Assembly (NCBI GenBank): GCA_022826505.1 | Contig: JAJDUQ010000262.1 | Location: 1-64,000 of the forward strand | DNA: 64,000 nucleotides | Origin: Gammaproteobacteria bacterium | GTDB lineage: Bacteria > Pseudomonadota > Gammaproteobacteria > HK1 | Direction: 5' to 3' | In this document: piece after piece, positions 45,190 through 54,211 of the stretch | How positions within the stretch are numbered: position 1 is the first letter of the stretch | Layout of the letters: every line of letters begins with the position of its first letter | Notes under the pieces: model-generated | The model's input: only the letters and a program-made list of their open reading frames with translations | Told to the model about the DNA's origin: nothing | The model's database searches: none | Made by a program: the position numbers and the translations under genes

Positions 45190-45579
45190 TCACCACCGAC
45201 AGCTCACCGGATAGCGATGGACGGCATCGTCGGGGGTGAGGATGATCGCGTTCGCCCTGAGCGCCGCAGCCACGAGCAATCGGTCGAACGGGTCCCGGTG
45301 GTGCTGCGGCAGCTCGCTGGCGCGATAGATGTCCTCTCTCCCGAGTGCACGGCATTCCAGTGACCAGGCGGCCACCTGCGACTCGACCCAGCGCCGGGGG
45401 GGCTCCGGGAGCCCGAGCTTGCCCGCGCTCCACTTCAGAGAAATCTCCAGGACCGAGACCTCGCTCAGAAGCAGCCGGGTGTCCGGTGCATCGATGAATT
45501 CCGTTGCCGTCGCCGAGAGCTTGTCGGGAGATGCGCAAAGCCAGACGAACGTGCAGGTATCGAGCATGCAGTCCGTCAC
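45190..45579 (-). CDS. VapC-type PIN-domain toxin
   Basis: The protein has 129 residues. The PIN acids are visible in CMLDTCTFVWL (D7), VSVLEISLKWSAGKL (E near 46), HHRDPFDRLLVAAA and ILTPDDAVHRY. The start codon overlaps the antitoxin stop by four bases. It shares DPFDR and the EISLKW/IAIKH motif with the broken PIN gene at 4693, so they belong to the same VapC subgroup. Confidence 0.87.
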   Translation of the reverse strand: MTDCMLDTCTFVWLCASPDKLSATATEFIDAPDTRLLLSEVSVLEISLKWSAGKLGLPEPPRRWVESQVAAWSLECRALGREDIYRASELPQHHRDPFDRLLVAAALRANAIILTPDDAVHRYPVSCRW

Positions 45580-45815
45580 AGTCCCCAGACCTTCATCTCG
45601 TCGTCGGTGAGGGGCCGGAAGGCATCGTCGGCATGTCGCACCTCCGATGAAGTCAGGGTTCCGACCGGCGGTCGAGACGCCTCCTCCGGCCGCACCGCGA
45701 CCAGTCGGGCCATCGGTGTGCTGCCGTTGAGGATGAGGACGGTCTCCCCCGCCCGTACTTCCCTCAGCAGGCGCGAAAGGTGCGTCTTGGCCTGATGTGT
45801 GGTGACCGTCTTCAC
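45576..45815 (-). CDS. Phd/YefM-type antitoxin
   Basis: The protein has 79 residues starting MKTVTTHQAKTHLSRLLREV, the Phd DNA-binding N-terminus, then GETVLILNGSTPMARLVAV. The acidic C-terminus (PLTDDEMKVWGL) should bind the PIN toxin downstream. A TATAGT sequence on the minus strand about 60 bases upstream could be its -10 box, but no good -35 pairs with it. Confidence 0.85.
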   Translation of the reverse strand: MKTVTTHQAKTHLSRLLREVRAGETVLILNGSTPMARLVAVRPEEASRPPVGTLTSSEVRHADDAFRPLTDDEMKVWGL

Positions 45816-46185
45816 CGGTTTCTCCGAAAACGGAATGCTCCGGGGCGAAGCGGCAACACTATATGGTCCAGTCTTGACTTAGTCCATTCGAAGAGCAAGT
45901 CCGCAGCACTTCCCGCCAGCGTCTCGAGGTACTGCTCCACCGCGCGAATTCGACCCGATTCCAGCCGTCCGGGCGCCTGACCCGGCCGGTTTGGCGAGCG
46001 ATTTCGGGCCCGGCGGAAACTGCTCACAAGTCCGCGAAATGGTTCCGCCCGGCGGATGACAATCGTCTCCAGGAAGACAACGGAGCAGCAAGCCGTTGCG
46101 ATGAAGGGCCATTCTCCCGCTCACCGCAGCGATCATGCCTCGAAATCCGACCCGGCCGCCAACGGCACGGAACGTCGGGGACCGG
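45816..46185. other. Non-coding stretch
   Basis: These 370 bases lie between the Phd gene and the amidohydrolase stop. Part of it (about 45840-45900) is AT-richer and must hold the TA promoter. I find no further gene, repeat or RNA. Confidence 0.4.
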
Positions 46186-47550
46186 TTACTGAAGCGTCAC
46201 TGGCTGCGTCCCATGACGCGCCCACAGTTTCTCGGCCACCACCTGCGCCTCGGCGACGATCCCATCGCCGTCGAAGGCGGTCGCCCGGCCACCTTCGATC
46301 AGGACCCGGCCGTCCACGATCACGGTATCCACGTTGCTGCCGCGGCCGCTGTGCACCACGATGCCGACCCCGTCGATCACCGGCGACAGGTTCGGATGAT
46401 TGCGGTCGAGCAGGATCAGGTCGGCCTTGCGGCCGGGCTCGATGCAACCGATTCGGTCACCGAGTCGAAGGACCGACGCCCCGCCGGTCGTGGCCCAGCG
46501 CAGGACATCGAGCGCCTTTGGCTCGTACTCGGCGCCACGGACCCGGGCGGTGGCGATGGCGGCGCGCATCGCCTCGAACATGTCTCCGGACTTGGTATCG
46601 GTGCAGAGCGAGATGCGTGCGCCCGACGCGGCCAGATCGAGAATCGGCGCGGTCCGCCCCGACGCGAGGTTGCCGACCGGCGCGTGCGCGACCGCGATTG
46701 CGGCCGCGCCCGCTTCGCGGACGTCCGCGGCGGTCATGTGGATGCAGTGCGCGGCGATCAGCCTGTCGTGCAGCAGCCCCGCCGCGGCCAGCGTCTCCAC
46801 CGGGCTTCGTCCGTCGCGCTCGCGGACGTGATCGACTTCGCGCCGGCTCTGGCACAGGTGCGTGTGCACGAGGCAGCCGAGCCGATCCGCCTCCGCGGCG
46901 ACGCGCGCGAGCGTCTCGGGTCCGCAGGTATCGGGCGCGTGCGGCGCCAGATCGCATCGCAGCCGGCCATCGGCCCTGCCGCTCCATCGCGTGATCAGAT
47001 CGAGGCTTTCCGCCAGCATCGCCGCGCCGACGGCCGGGTCGTGTCTCGTGTGGCCGGCGGCGAGACGGGCCGACGTCGTGTCCATGATGCGTCCGCACAA
47101 CACCGCGCGCACGCCGATCTCGGCCGCCGCCTCGGCCAGCGCGCCGGGATGGAGATAGTAGTCGACGATGGTCGTCGCACCGGAGGCCACGGCCTCGTAG
47201 ACACCGAGGCGGGCAAGGGCGAGCGCCTCTTCGTAGCCGAGCGCATCTCCCTGGGGCACACCCTGAAGATAGGCGGGGGCGAACCCCCGGTCCTCGACCA
47301 TGCCGCGCACGATCATCAGCGGCGAATGATTGTGCGTGTTGACGAGTCCCGGCATCAGGATGTTGCCTCGGGCGTCGAGCGTCCGCCCGGGCAACCAGCG
47401 AACCCGGGAATCATCCGGGGGACCGACGCTCACGATCCGATCGCCGGACACGGCGACCGTACCGTTCGCAACGATGCGATCGCCGGCGTCCAGCGTCAGT
47501 ACCAGCGCATTCCGGATCAGCAGATCGCAGGTCTTCTCGGTAGTGGCCAT
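46186..47550 (-). CDS. Amidohydrolase-superfamily deaminase-like enzyme
   Basis: The protein has 454 residues. The metal ligands of the cytosine/guanine deaminase type are present in order: H-x-H in VNTHNHSPL, His in LVHTHLCQS, His in LIAAHCIHM and Asp in LCTDTKSG. This subtype includes S-adenosylhomocysteine, guanine, 8-oxoguanine and triazine hydrolases. The substrate is unclear. Located ahead of a TRAP transporter operon and behind hyuAB, it likely works on an imported N-heterocycle. Confidence 0.85.
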   Translation of the reverse strand: MATTEKTCDLLIRNALVLTLDAGDRIVANGTVAVSGDRIVSVGPPDDSRVRWLPGRTLDARGNILMPGLVNTHNHSPLMIVRGMVEDRGFAPAYLQGVPQGDALGYEEALALARLGVYEAVASGATTIVDYYLHPGALAEAAAEIGVRAVLCGRIMDTTSARLAAGHTRHDPAVGAAMLAESLDLITRWSGRADGRLRCDLAPHAPDTCGPETLARVAAEADRLGCLVHTHLCQSRREVDHVRERDGRSPVETLAAAGLLHDRLIAAHCIHMTAADVREAGAAAIAVAHAPVGNLASGRTAPILDLAASGARISLCTDTKSGDMFEAMRAAIATARVRGAEYEPKALDVLRWATTGGASVLRLGDRIGCIEPGRKADLILLDRNHPNLSPVIDGVGIVVHSGRGSNVDTVIVDGRVLIEGGRATAFDGDGIVAEAQVVAEKLWARHGTQPVTLQ

Positions 47551-47820
47551 CGAACGACGTCCGCCCGGGCTGCGGAGAACGGCCGCAGTATAGTGGCTGC
47601 GTTCGCGCGCTCCGGCGGCAACCGAGTCATCCGGGTGGTGGCCGCACGATTCCGGCGAGTGTGAATGGTCTGCAGATCGCCCGGCTGGATCGGACCGTGG
47701 AGCCGGAGCGCCCTATCCGGCCTGCGAGGACGACGGGAGCCACCGGAACAGCCCGCCGGCTGGATATCGCTCACCGTTGGCGCAGCCCGATGGGACTGCC
47801 CGAGCGGAAGCCGAACGACC

Positions 47821-49314
47821 CTACCGGCTGATCATCAGCTTGGGGAGGAAGGTCACGATCTCGGGAAACGCGGTGATGATCACGATCCCCAGCACCATCA
47901 GGAAGAAGAACGGGATCGCGGCCTTCGTGACCTCCATGATGTCCCGCCCGGTCATGGACTGCAGCACGAACAGGTTGAACCCGACCGGCGGAGTGATTTG
48001 CGCCATCTCGACCACGATCACCACGTAGATGCCGAACCAGAGGAGATCGATATTCGCGTCGGTGACCATCGGCAGCACCACCGCGGCGCTGACCACCATC
48101 ATCGACACGCCGTCGAGGAAGCAACCGAGGAGGATGTAGAAGATGGTGAGCGCGAAGATGAGCATGTACGGCGACAGTTCCAGGCCGCCGACCCAGCTCG
48201 CCAGGTGGCGCGGGATGCCGGTGAAGCCCATGGCGATCGACAGGAAGGCGGCACCCACCAGGATGAAGCCGATCATGCACGACGTGCGCATCGCACCCAT
48301 CAGGCTGGTCATGAAGGTGTAGCGGTTCAGGGTGCCGGAGGCGGCGGCCAGCACCAGCGCGCCCAGCACCCCGATGGTCGCGGCCTCGGTCGGCGTCGCC
48401 ATCCCGCCGTAGATCGAGCCCAGCACCGCGACGATCAGGCACAGTACCGGGACCAGCAGCCTGGTGCGCGGCGAGATCTGGGCGATCGCGATGGTTCCGG
48501 CCAGCCCGAGACCGAAGATCAGCATGCCGCCGGTCACGACGTCGTCGTCGAATTCCGGGTTGGCGGCGGCCAGGCCGGCCGACATCCAGACCGCCAGCTC
48601 CTGGAGTGACCCGGACAACGCCCACAACGCCGCGACCAGCACCACCTCGAGACCGAGGAAGGTGAAGTCGGCGCGGGTCAGGCTGATGTCGCTCCTCGGC
48701 GTGCGTCCGGGATGGATGAGCGTCCACAGCATCACGTAGCCCATGAAGATGCCGATCAGCAGCGCGCCGGGCAGCACGCCCGCGATGAACAGCCGCGAGA
48801 TCGACTGCTGGGCGATGACGCCGTAGACAATCAGCATGATGGAGGGCGGGATCAGCAGCCCCAGCGTGCCGGACCCGGCCAGGGTGCCGATGCTCAGGCC
48901 CTCGTCGTAGCCACGCTTGCGCAGCTCCGGCACGCTCATTCGCGCCACCGTCGCGCACGTCACCGAGGACGAGCCCGCCACCGCGGCCATGACCCCGCAC
49001 CCCACGATGTTGACGTGCAGCAGGCGACCCGGCAGCCAGGACAGCCACGGCGCCAGCCCGTTGAACATGTCGGCCGACAACCGGGTGCGGAACAGGATCT
49101 CGCCCATCCAGATGAACAGCGGCAGAGCGGTCAGCGCCCAGTTCCAGCTCGCGTCCCACACGGTGGTGGCGAGCAACGAGCCGGCCGGCGCCGGCGAGAA
49201 CACCTCCAGGGCCAGGAAGCCGACCGCAAGCAGCGACATCGCCACCCAGATCCCGGACGCGAGCAGCGCCAGCATGAAGCCGAACAGGATGATGGTGACG
49301 AGCGCCGGATCCAT
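47821..49314 (-). CDS. TRAP transporter large permease (DctM)
   Basis: The protein has 497 residues with about 12-14 membrane spans and the typical DctM segments GSSSVTCATVARMSVPELRK, GTLAGSGTLGLLIPPSIMLI and ATPTEAATIGVLGALVLA. It moves an organic acid or similar solute using an ion gradient. It is the last gene of the DctP-Q-M operon, 66 bases after DctQ. Confidence 0.93.
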   Translation of the reverse strand: MDPALVTIILFGFMLALLASGIWVAMSLLAVGFLALEVFSPAPAGSLLATTVWDASWNWALTALPLFIWMGEILFRTRLSADMFNGLAPWLSWLPGRLLHVNIVGCGVMAAVAGSSSVTCATVARMSVPELRKRGYDEGLSIGTLAGSGTLGLLIPPSIMLIVYGVIAQQSISRLFIAGVLPGALLIGIFMGYVMLWTLIHPGRTPRSDISLTRADFTFLGLEVVLVAALWALSGSLQELAVWMSAGLAAANPEFDDDVVTGGMLIFGLGLAGTIAIAQISPRTRLLVPVLCLIVAVLGSIYGGMATPTEAATIGVLGALVLAAASGTLNRYTFMTSLMGAMRTSCMIGFILVGAAFLSIAMGFTGIPRHLASWVGGLELSPYMLIFALTIFYILLGCFLDGVSMMVVSAAVVLPMVTDANIDLLWFGIYVVIVVEMAQITPPVGFNLFVLQSMTGRDIMEVTKAAIPFFFLMVLGIVIITAFPEIVTFLPKLMISR

Positions 49315-49380
49315 CAGGCCGGTCTCCGCGTCCGGGCTCGACGAACGTCCGGCATGGCGATGCGGGCGGGGGCCACCGGG

Positions 49381-49998
49381 CTACGTCTTCTCTTCGGCGT
49401 AGGACATCGGTCCGCCGGACTCGTAGGACGGCTCGGCGCCCCGCAGCGCGGCCACGAACTCGTCGGCCAGCGCAACGGCGAGCACGGCGATGCCGGCCGT
49501 CATCGCCGCCTGCGGGATCCAGAGATTCATGATGATCAGGCCCTTGGTCACCTCGCCGAAACGGAAGGTGTCCCACACCATCAGCACCGCCTGCGTGGTG
49601 GCGTAGCTCATCGCGACGGCCCCCGCGCCGGTGCACCACAGCTCGGCCCCGCGCTTGCCCCAGCCGCGCAGCCGTCGAAGCACCAGGTTGACCCGGATAT
49701 GGGTGCCGTGCTTGAGGGTTGCGGCCAGTCCGAAGAAGGTGGACGCGGCCATGCAGAAGCCGGACACCTCGATGGCATCGATGGCGACGGCGAAGAACCG
49801 GCCGACGATCTGGGCGACGATCAAGCCGGCGATCGCGGCCAGGAAGAAGGCCGCGACGTAGCCGCTGACGTTGAACAGGCCGTCCAGCCACTTGCGTCGG
49901 GCGATGACGACAACCAGGAAAACAAGGCCGGTGACCACCAGGAACGAGGTTTCCGAATGGTCGCCGGCGAGCGACATCAGTGCCGCCAGGGGATTCAT
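49381..49998 (-). CDS. TRAP transporter small permease (DctQ)
   Basis: The protein has 205 residues from ATG 49998 with four membrane spans. Between spans 2 and 3 is the DctQ hallmark LKHGTHIRVNLVLRRL. It couples the periplasmic binding protein to DctM. An upstream in-frame Met at 50049 adds charged residues and is less likely. Confidence 0.88.
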   Translation of the reverse strand: MNPLAALMSLAGDHSETSFLVVTGLVFLVVVIARRKWLDGLFNVSGYVAAFFLAAIAGLIVAQIVGRFFAVAIDAIEVSGFCMAASTFFGLAATLKHGTHIRVNLVLRRLRGWGKRGAELWCTGAGAVAMSYATTQAVLMVWDTFRFGEVTKGLIIMNLWIPQAAMTAGIAVLAVALADEFVAALRGAEPSYESGGPMSYAEEKT

Positions 49999-50103
49999 CG
50001 TGGAACTCTCCAGCGCCCGGTTCTCGAGACTCCTGCCGGGACCGCACACGCCGTCCGGCGCGACCCCACCCGGGCGGGGCCGCGCCGGAAGCGTTCAGTC
50101 GAG

Positions 50104-51087
50104 CTATTCGACCAGCGCAAGATAGCGATCGAGCACTGCGACCGCTTCAGGGCTCGCCTGCGTTCGCCAGTCCTCCACCATCGCCTTGCCGATCGCCTGC
50201 ATGTCCTCGATGACGGCCGCCGGCGCGTTGGCCGCGGTCATGCCGTTGTCCACCAGGGTCTTGATCTGCGCCTTGGTGGTGGCGGCCGACATCTCCCAGC
50301 CGCGCATCTCGGCCCGTTCGGCGGCCTGCAGCACCGCGTCCTGAACGTCGGCGTCGAGACGGTTCCAGGCCTTGAGGTTCACGACCACGCAGTTCTTCGA
50401 GTAGATGGCGCCGGCGTAGGTGAAGTGGCTCGTGTTGTCCCACGCCTGGATGTCGATTCCGGTCTGCGGGCTCGTGAACAGCGCCTCGATGAGCCCCGTG
50501 GAGAAGGCCTGGGGAATCTCGGCAAACGGCAGGATGGTCGCGTTGAAGCCCAGCATCTCGCCCATCTTCTGGGTGGCGGTGGAGTAGATGCGCAGCTTCT
50601 TGCCCTTGAAGTCGCCGGTCTCGTTGACCGGGAACTGGGTATAGAAGCCCTGCCCGGGCCACGGCGTGTAGTACAGGATCTTCATGCCGTTCTTCTCGAA
50701 GAGCTGGTCGAAGTAAGGCTTCTGCACGTCCTTCAGGAGCCAGGACGTCGAGTAGTTCGGCGCGATGAAGGGAAGGCCGGCGAGGATGTACATCGGATCC
50801 TCGTTGCCGTAGACGCCGAGGCGGACCTCGCCGATCGGAATCTGGCCGGCCTGCAGGGCGCGCTTGATGGCGTCGAGCTTGATCAGCGTGTCGTTCGAGT
50901 TGAGCGTGATCTTGAGCTTGCCGCCGGTGCCCTTGTCCACGTCGTCGATGAACGCGCGGATGTTCTTGGTGTGGAAGTTGGCGTCCGCATAGCCGCTCGC
51001 CATGATCCATTCTTCGGCCTGAGCCGGGACCGCCATCGCCGCGGCGACGGCGCCCGCCGCCAGGACCGTGGTCATTCGCCTGAACAT
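50104..51087 (-). CDS. TRAP transporter substrate-binding protein (DctP)
   Basis: The protein has 327 residues from ATG 51087 with an excellent AAGGAGAT site. The signal peptide is MFRRMTTVLAAGAVAAAMAV, cut near AQA-EEW. The mature part is a DctP fold with FTSPQTGIDIQAWDN and MGEMLGFNATILPF; the substrate-clamping Arg is probably in KLRIYST. It captures the solute for DctQM in the periplasm. The ligand cannot be told from the sequence, but neighbouring genes favour a nitrogenous carboxylate. Confidence 0.9.
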   Translation of the reverse strand: MFRRMTTVLAAGAVAAAMAVPAQAEEWIMASGYADANFHTKNIRAFIDDVDKGTGGKLKITLNSNDTLIKLDAIKRALQAGQIPIGEVRLGVYGNEDPMYILAGLPFIAPNYSTSWLLKDVQKPYFDQLFEKNGMKILYYTPWPGQGFYTQFPVNETGDFKGKKLRIYSTATQKMGEMLGFNATILPFAEIPQAFSTGLIEALFTSPQTGIDIQAWDNTSHFTYAGAIYSKNCVVVNLKAWNRLDADVQDAVLQAAERAEMRGWEMSAATTKAQIKTLVDNGMTAANAPAAVIEDMQAIGKAMVEDWRTQASPEAVAVLDRYLALVE

Positions 51088-51317
51088 GTTCGATCTCCTT
51101 CGGTTGGGTCGCTTGTGGAATTCGCAGACTGCCCGGATATCTCCGCCTCCGATGATGTCGCCGCGCGACTCCGGCGCCATCGCATTGCGGACAGGGAGTG
51201 TCGGGGTCTGTGACGGGTTTGTCCAGCGACGGGAGGAGCCGTCGCGGCACCCGGTGCGAAGGGACGGACGAGCGGGGGAGCGACAGCGAAATCGCGGCGA
51301 TCCGGATGGCATGCCCG

Positions 51318-52037
51318 TCAGAGAGGATTCGCGTTGCCCGGCCCGGGAAACGAATGAAGCCGGCAATGCCGGTCGCGGCGCTCCGTGAGGTCCTCGATCA
51401 CCGCCCCCTTGAACCCCTCCGGCCCATGACGGTCCCGCAGCTCGCGCCGGTATGCCGGGATGTCGAGCACTTCCGCGCCGAACCGGACCCGCCGGAACAG
51501 GCGCGGGAACCGGTCCCCCGGTGCGTGGACATGATGCAGGCCCCCGCTGTAGCCGATGAACAGACGACCGTCGGGGACCGACTCGAGGATGTCGGCGATG
51601 CCGCCACGGATGGTCATCGGGTTGCCGTCGAGATCGAGTCCGGTGCGGCGCTTCATGCGGCCCTCGGGCAGGATGACGATCAGGGCCTCCTCGTCGTGCA
51701 GCCGCTCCAGCACCTCCGCCCACGTCTCGTCTCGCTGGCGCGTCACCTGCACCACGTGCCGCGCGATGAACCGGAAGAATCGGCCGACGATCGGCCGTGC
51801 CAGCGTCTTGTCGGCCACCGGAAGCACGCCGTGCGCCGCGATCCGCCAGAGAAGGCGATTGGGCGCGATGGCCGTCACCACCGGCTCGAACAGGCTGGTG
51901 TGATTGAGGAGCGCCACGACCCGCAGGCCGGTCCACGGGTCATCGACTTCGCGAACGAATTCGAGACGCACCCGAAACAGGAGTCGGCTCGCGGTCTTGA
52001 TGGCGAGCAGCAGGAGAAAGACGGCACAACTCCGCAT
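51318..52037 (-). CDS. 1-acyl-glycerol-3-phosphate acyltransferase-like protein (PlsC family)
   Basis: The protein has 239 residues from ATG 52037. A hydrophobic N-terminal anchor (CAVFLLLLAIKTASRLLF) precedes the acyltransferase motifs. The catalytic box is NHTSLFEP, where the canonical NHxxxxD acid is Glu. Motif III is LPEGRMKRR (PEGTR-like). The enzyme would acylate a lysophospholipid or related acceptor at the membrane. The frame upstream to 52253 overlaps a TA gene and is not used. Confidence 0.75.
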   Translation of the reverse strand: MRSCAVFLLLLAIKTASRLLFRVRLEFVREVDDPWTGLRVVALLNHTSLFEPVVTAIAPNRLLWRIAAHGVLPVADKTLARPIVGRFFRFIARHVVQVTRQRDETWAEVLERLHDEEALIVILPEGRMKRRTGLDLDGNPMTIRGGIADILESVPDGRLFIGYSGGLHHVHAPGDRFPRLFRRVRFGAEVLDIPAYRRELRDRHGPEGFKGAVIEDLTERRDRHCRLHSFPGPGNANPL

Positions 52038-52164
52038 CGAAGGTCTGTGTGTCGGCGCACCGGTGCGCCGGTCAAGGGCGAGCTTCCGGCGCGAGGCCGG
52101 CGCCGTGATGGCAGCGTACGTCGGTTTCCACTCCTGCGGCGCGTGCTCGTGCAGATCGAACTCT

Positions 52165-52512
52165 TCACGCTTCGAGGAGCCGGACCAGCATGTGACGAAC
52201 ATGATCCTGTCCGCCGACGAACACTGCGAGGACACGCACCGTCTGCCGATCATCGTCGACGTCGAACCAGTAAATCGCCCGTCCGATGGCGAGATGCCGC
52301 AGGCCGGGCAGGAGGTCGTCGTGGCGTTCGCCTCGATGAGGGGCGGTCAGGATGCGCTCCGCGCCGGCCCGGATCTCGCGAACCCGCGCCTCGGCTCGAT
52401 CGAGGGCGCTCTCGAGGCTCTCGCCGAAGTCGAGGCAACTCCGCAGGAGATGATCGAATATCAGCCCGAAGTCGCGTTCGGCATCGGCCGAGAACTCAAG
52501 GCGGAAGGCCAT
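52165..52512 (-). CDS. RelE/ParE-type toxin
   Basis: The protein has 115 residues from ATG 52512. It has the RelE/ParE layout: FRLEFSADAERDFGLIFDHL, a Lys/Arg-poor middle, LLPGLRHLAIGRAIYWFDV, and VRVLAVFVGGQDHVRHML. It overlaps the end of its RHH-like antitoxin by 17 bases. Confidence 0.83.
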   Translation of the reverse strand: MAFRLEFSADAERDFGLIFDHLLRSCLDFGESLESALDRAEARVREIRAGAERILTAPHRGERHDDLLPGLRHLAIGRAIYWFDVDDDRQTVRVLAVFVGGQDHVRHMLVRLLEA

Positions 52513-52771
52513 GCGCGCGGCGCTTGTCGGCAACCATTCCGGCCAGCCGCTTGTCCATTGCCTCCACACCGACGAACGCGCCCTTGCGGCGCCGTGACAG
52601 CAACTCGCGCAACGCCGCGGTTTCCAGCTCCCCGGCGTCCATTCGCTGACGCAGCAGGTCGACGCCTTGCTGCAGCACCGCGCTCAAGCTCGAGTAGCGC
52701 CCCGCGTCGACCAGCGCCCTGGCGAAGGCGTGCTGCTCGTCGGTGAGCGAGATTGACGACTTGACCGTCAC
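52496..52771 (-). CDS. ParD/RHH-type antitoxin
   Basis: The protein has 91 residues from GTG 52771, closely preceded by GAGGAGGG. TVKSSISLTDEQHAFARALV and SSLSAVLQQGVDLLRQRM are the ParD RHH strand and helices. The C-terminus KRLAGMVADKRRAHG binds the partner toxin by analogy. The upstream ATG at 52825 lacks a ribosome site. Confidence 0.82.
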   Translation of the reverse strand: MTVKSSISLTDEQHAFARALVDAGRYSSLSAVLQQGVDLLRQRMDAGELETAALRELLSRRRKGAFVGVEAMDKRLAGMVADKRRAHGLPP

Positions 52772-53132
52772 GGGACCCTCCTCGGCGTCAAGGTAATACT
52801 CCGTGGCACCAGCGGTCAACATCACCTTGGCGACGCACCCGACACGAACCCCGACCCCGCGGCAACCTCGGCTCTCTGTGGCCGTGAATCATCGCCTCGG
52901 CGAGCGTCGCGCATGATCTCCCGCATCACCACTATGCCTACGGGTACGGATGGGCAGTGGCGCATGGGATGGTGCGATGCACCCTATGAACGCAGCCATC
53001 GACGACGCCCGGACGCAGAACCGCGGCTGCCCGCGCAGAGGATGGGATCGGAGTCGCTCAGGACCTGAGTAATCTCGGGAGTCGGGCAGCTCATGATCGA
53101 GTCATGGCGTATGGCCACTGCGTGGTCGCTCA
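52772..53132. other. Non-coding stretch
   Basis: These 361 bases lie between two TA modules. I find no reading frame with family similarity and no repeat. It must contain the promoter of the ParD-like gene. Confidence 0.4.
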
Positions 53133-53684
53133 TCAGAGACTCGGCCCCCTGCGAGCATGCGCCGGTCCTTGCCGCCGGGCTGCCGGTTTGTCCGACGGAG
53201 GCGCATCGACTGAAGTCTGCGCCCTCAGTTGCCGCAAGATCAGCGGCGAGATCCGATAGCCGCATTCAGCCATGCGTTGAATCGCGGCCTCCGCGTCGTC
53301 GACGATCGATCGCCGCTCGGCCAAGTGCAGCATGCGAACGGTTCCGATGTAATCCAGCCCGCGGCGCATTGCCTCGCGCCGTGCCAGCCGATCGTCCATG
53401 ATCAGCAACGCCTTCTCCGTCTCCAGTGCCAGTTGAATCGCCTCGATTTCTCCGATGCCAAGGCTCGGTGGATGGCTTCGCCTCGTGGCCACGGACACCA
53501 CGTTCAGCCATCCCTCGCTCGCGGCCTGTTCGATCCGCCGGCTGTCCGTTCCCGCCTTCTTCACGCACTCGAGCCACACCGCCTCCGGGATCCGGATGCG
53601 GGTGAACAGGTCTCTTGGAACGAACAGCGAGTCGACTTTGGCGAGGGCGATCAAGGGCCCGGCATCGCTTATGACGCGAGCCAT
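53133..53684 (-). CDS. DUF3368 PIN-like toxin
   Basis: The protein has 183 residues. VISDAGPLIALAKVDSL gives the first PIN acid (D7). GIGEIEAIQLALE and LLIMDDRLARREAMRRG give the central Glu and double Asp, all hallmarks of DUF3368 PIN-like proteins. YIGTVRMLHLAERRSI is the family end. About 25 extra residues at the C-terminus are basic and unrelated. It overlaps its UPF0175-type partner gene by 16 bases. Confidence 0.85.
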   Translation of the reverse strand: MARVISDAGPLIALAKVDSLFVPRDLFTRIRIPEAVWLECVKKAGTDSRRIEQAASEGWLNVVSVATRRSHPPSLGIGEIEAIQLALETEKALLIMDDRLARREAMRRGLDYIGTVRMLHLAERRSIVDDAEAAIQRMAECGYRISPLILRQLRAQTSVDAPPSDKPAARRQGPAHARRGPSL

Positions 53685-54007
53685 GCGGAAACGTCACCGG
53701 CTTCGTTGTCCGTGGCCTCGTCCCGCCGGACGATCTCGATGCCCAGGTTGCCCAGATGGTCCACGAACTCGCTCAGGGAAAGCCCGCTGATCTTCGCGGC
53801 CTTGCCCAGCGATACCCCGCCGCCGCCGTACAGGCTGGCCGCCAGCGCCGGACGCACGCCGGATTCGGTTTCGGTCAACGACTTGTCCAGATGAATCAAC
53901 AAGGCGTCCGGCTCGTTGCCCTTCAGAATCAGAACCGGTCCTTCCTTCGCCAGCCGCAGCGCACGCGACGGGTTCTTCTTCAACTCTCGGACGTTGGTGG
54001 TGTGCAT
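53669..54007 (-). CDS. Fused Phd-like/UPF0175 antitoxin
   Basis: The protein has 112 residues from ATG 54007. The first half (TTNVRELKKNPSRALRLAKE then VLILKGNEPDALLIHLD) is Phd-like. The second half (LAASLYGGGGVSLGKAAKIS then FVDHLGNLGIEIVR) is the UPF0175 HTH that usually pairs with DUF3368 toxins. The two DNA-binding units in one chain fit antitoxins of this pair. An earlier ATG at 54025 lacks a ribosome site. Confidence 0.78.
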   Translation of the reverse strand: MHTTNVRELKKNPSRALRLAKEGPVLILKGNEPDALLIHLDKSLTETESGVRPALAASLYGGGGVSLGKAAKISGLSLSEFVDHLGNLGIEIVRRDEATDNEAGDVSAWLAS

Positions 54008-54211
54008 CGAACCGTCCCGGCGCATCGAATTGCTTCCAGTGTAGTCCACGTGCGGTGGGAACGGAATGCAGTGTCCGGGCCGCAATTGTCGTCGCGGACG
54101 CGGCCAGCGTCGAAATAACGATGGACCGCAAAAGGAGTAGCCGGTCGGAGCACTTCGGGAAGCATGGGTGAACGCTTTGGTGCATACAGTGTCACGCCGT
54201 GGGCTTGATCG

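Noticed and set aside
48712-51213. 833-codon plus-strand frame over the TRAP genes
   Set aside because: Antisense shadow of DctM, DctQ and DctP. Arg/His/Gly-rich with no domain.
51318-52253. Longer 311-residue version of the PlsC-like protein
   Set aside because: The extra N-terminus overlaps the RelE-type toxin gene and is unrelated to acyltransferases. ATG 52037 begins right at the membrane anchor.
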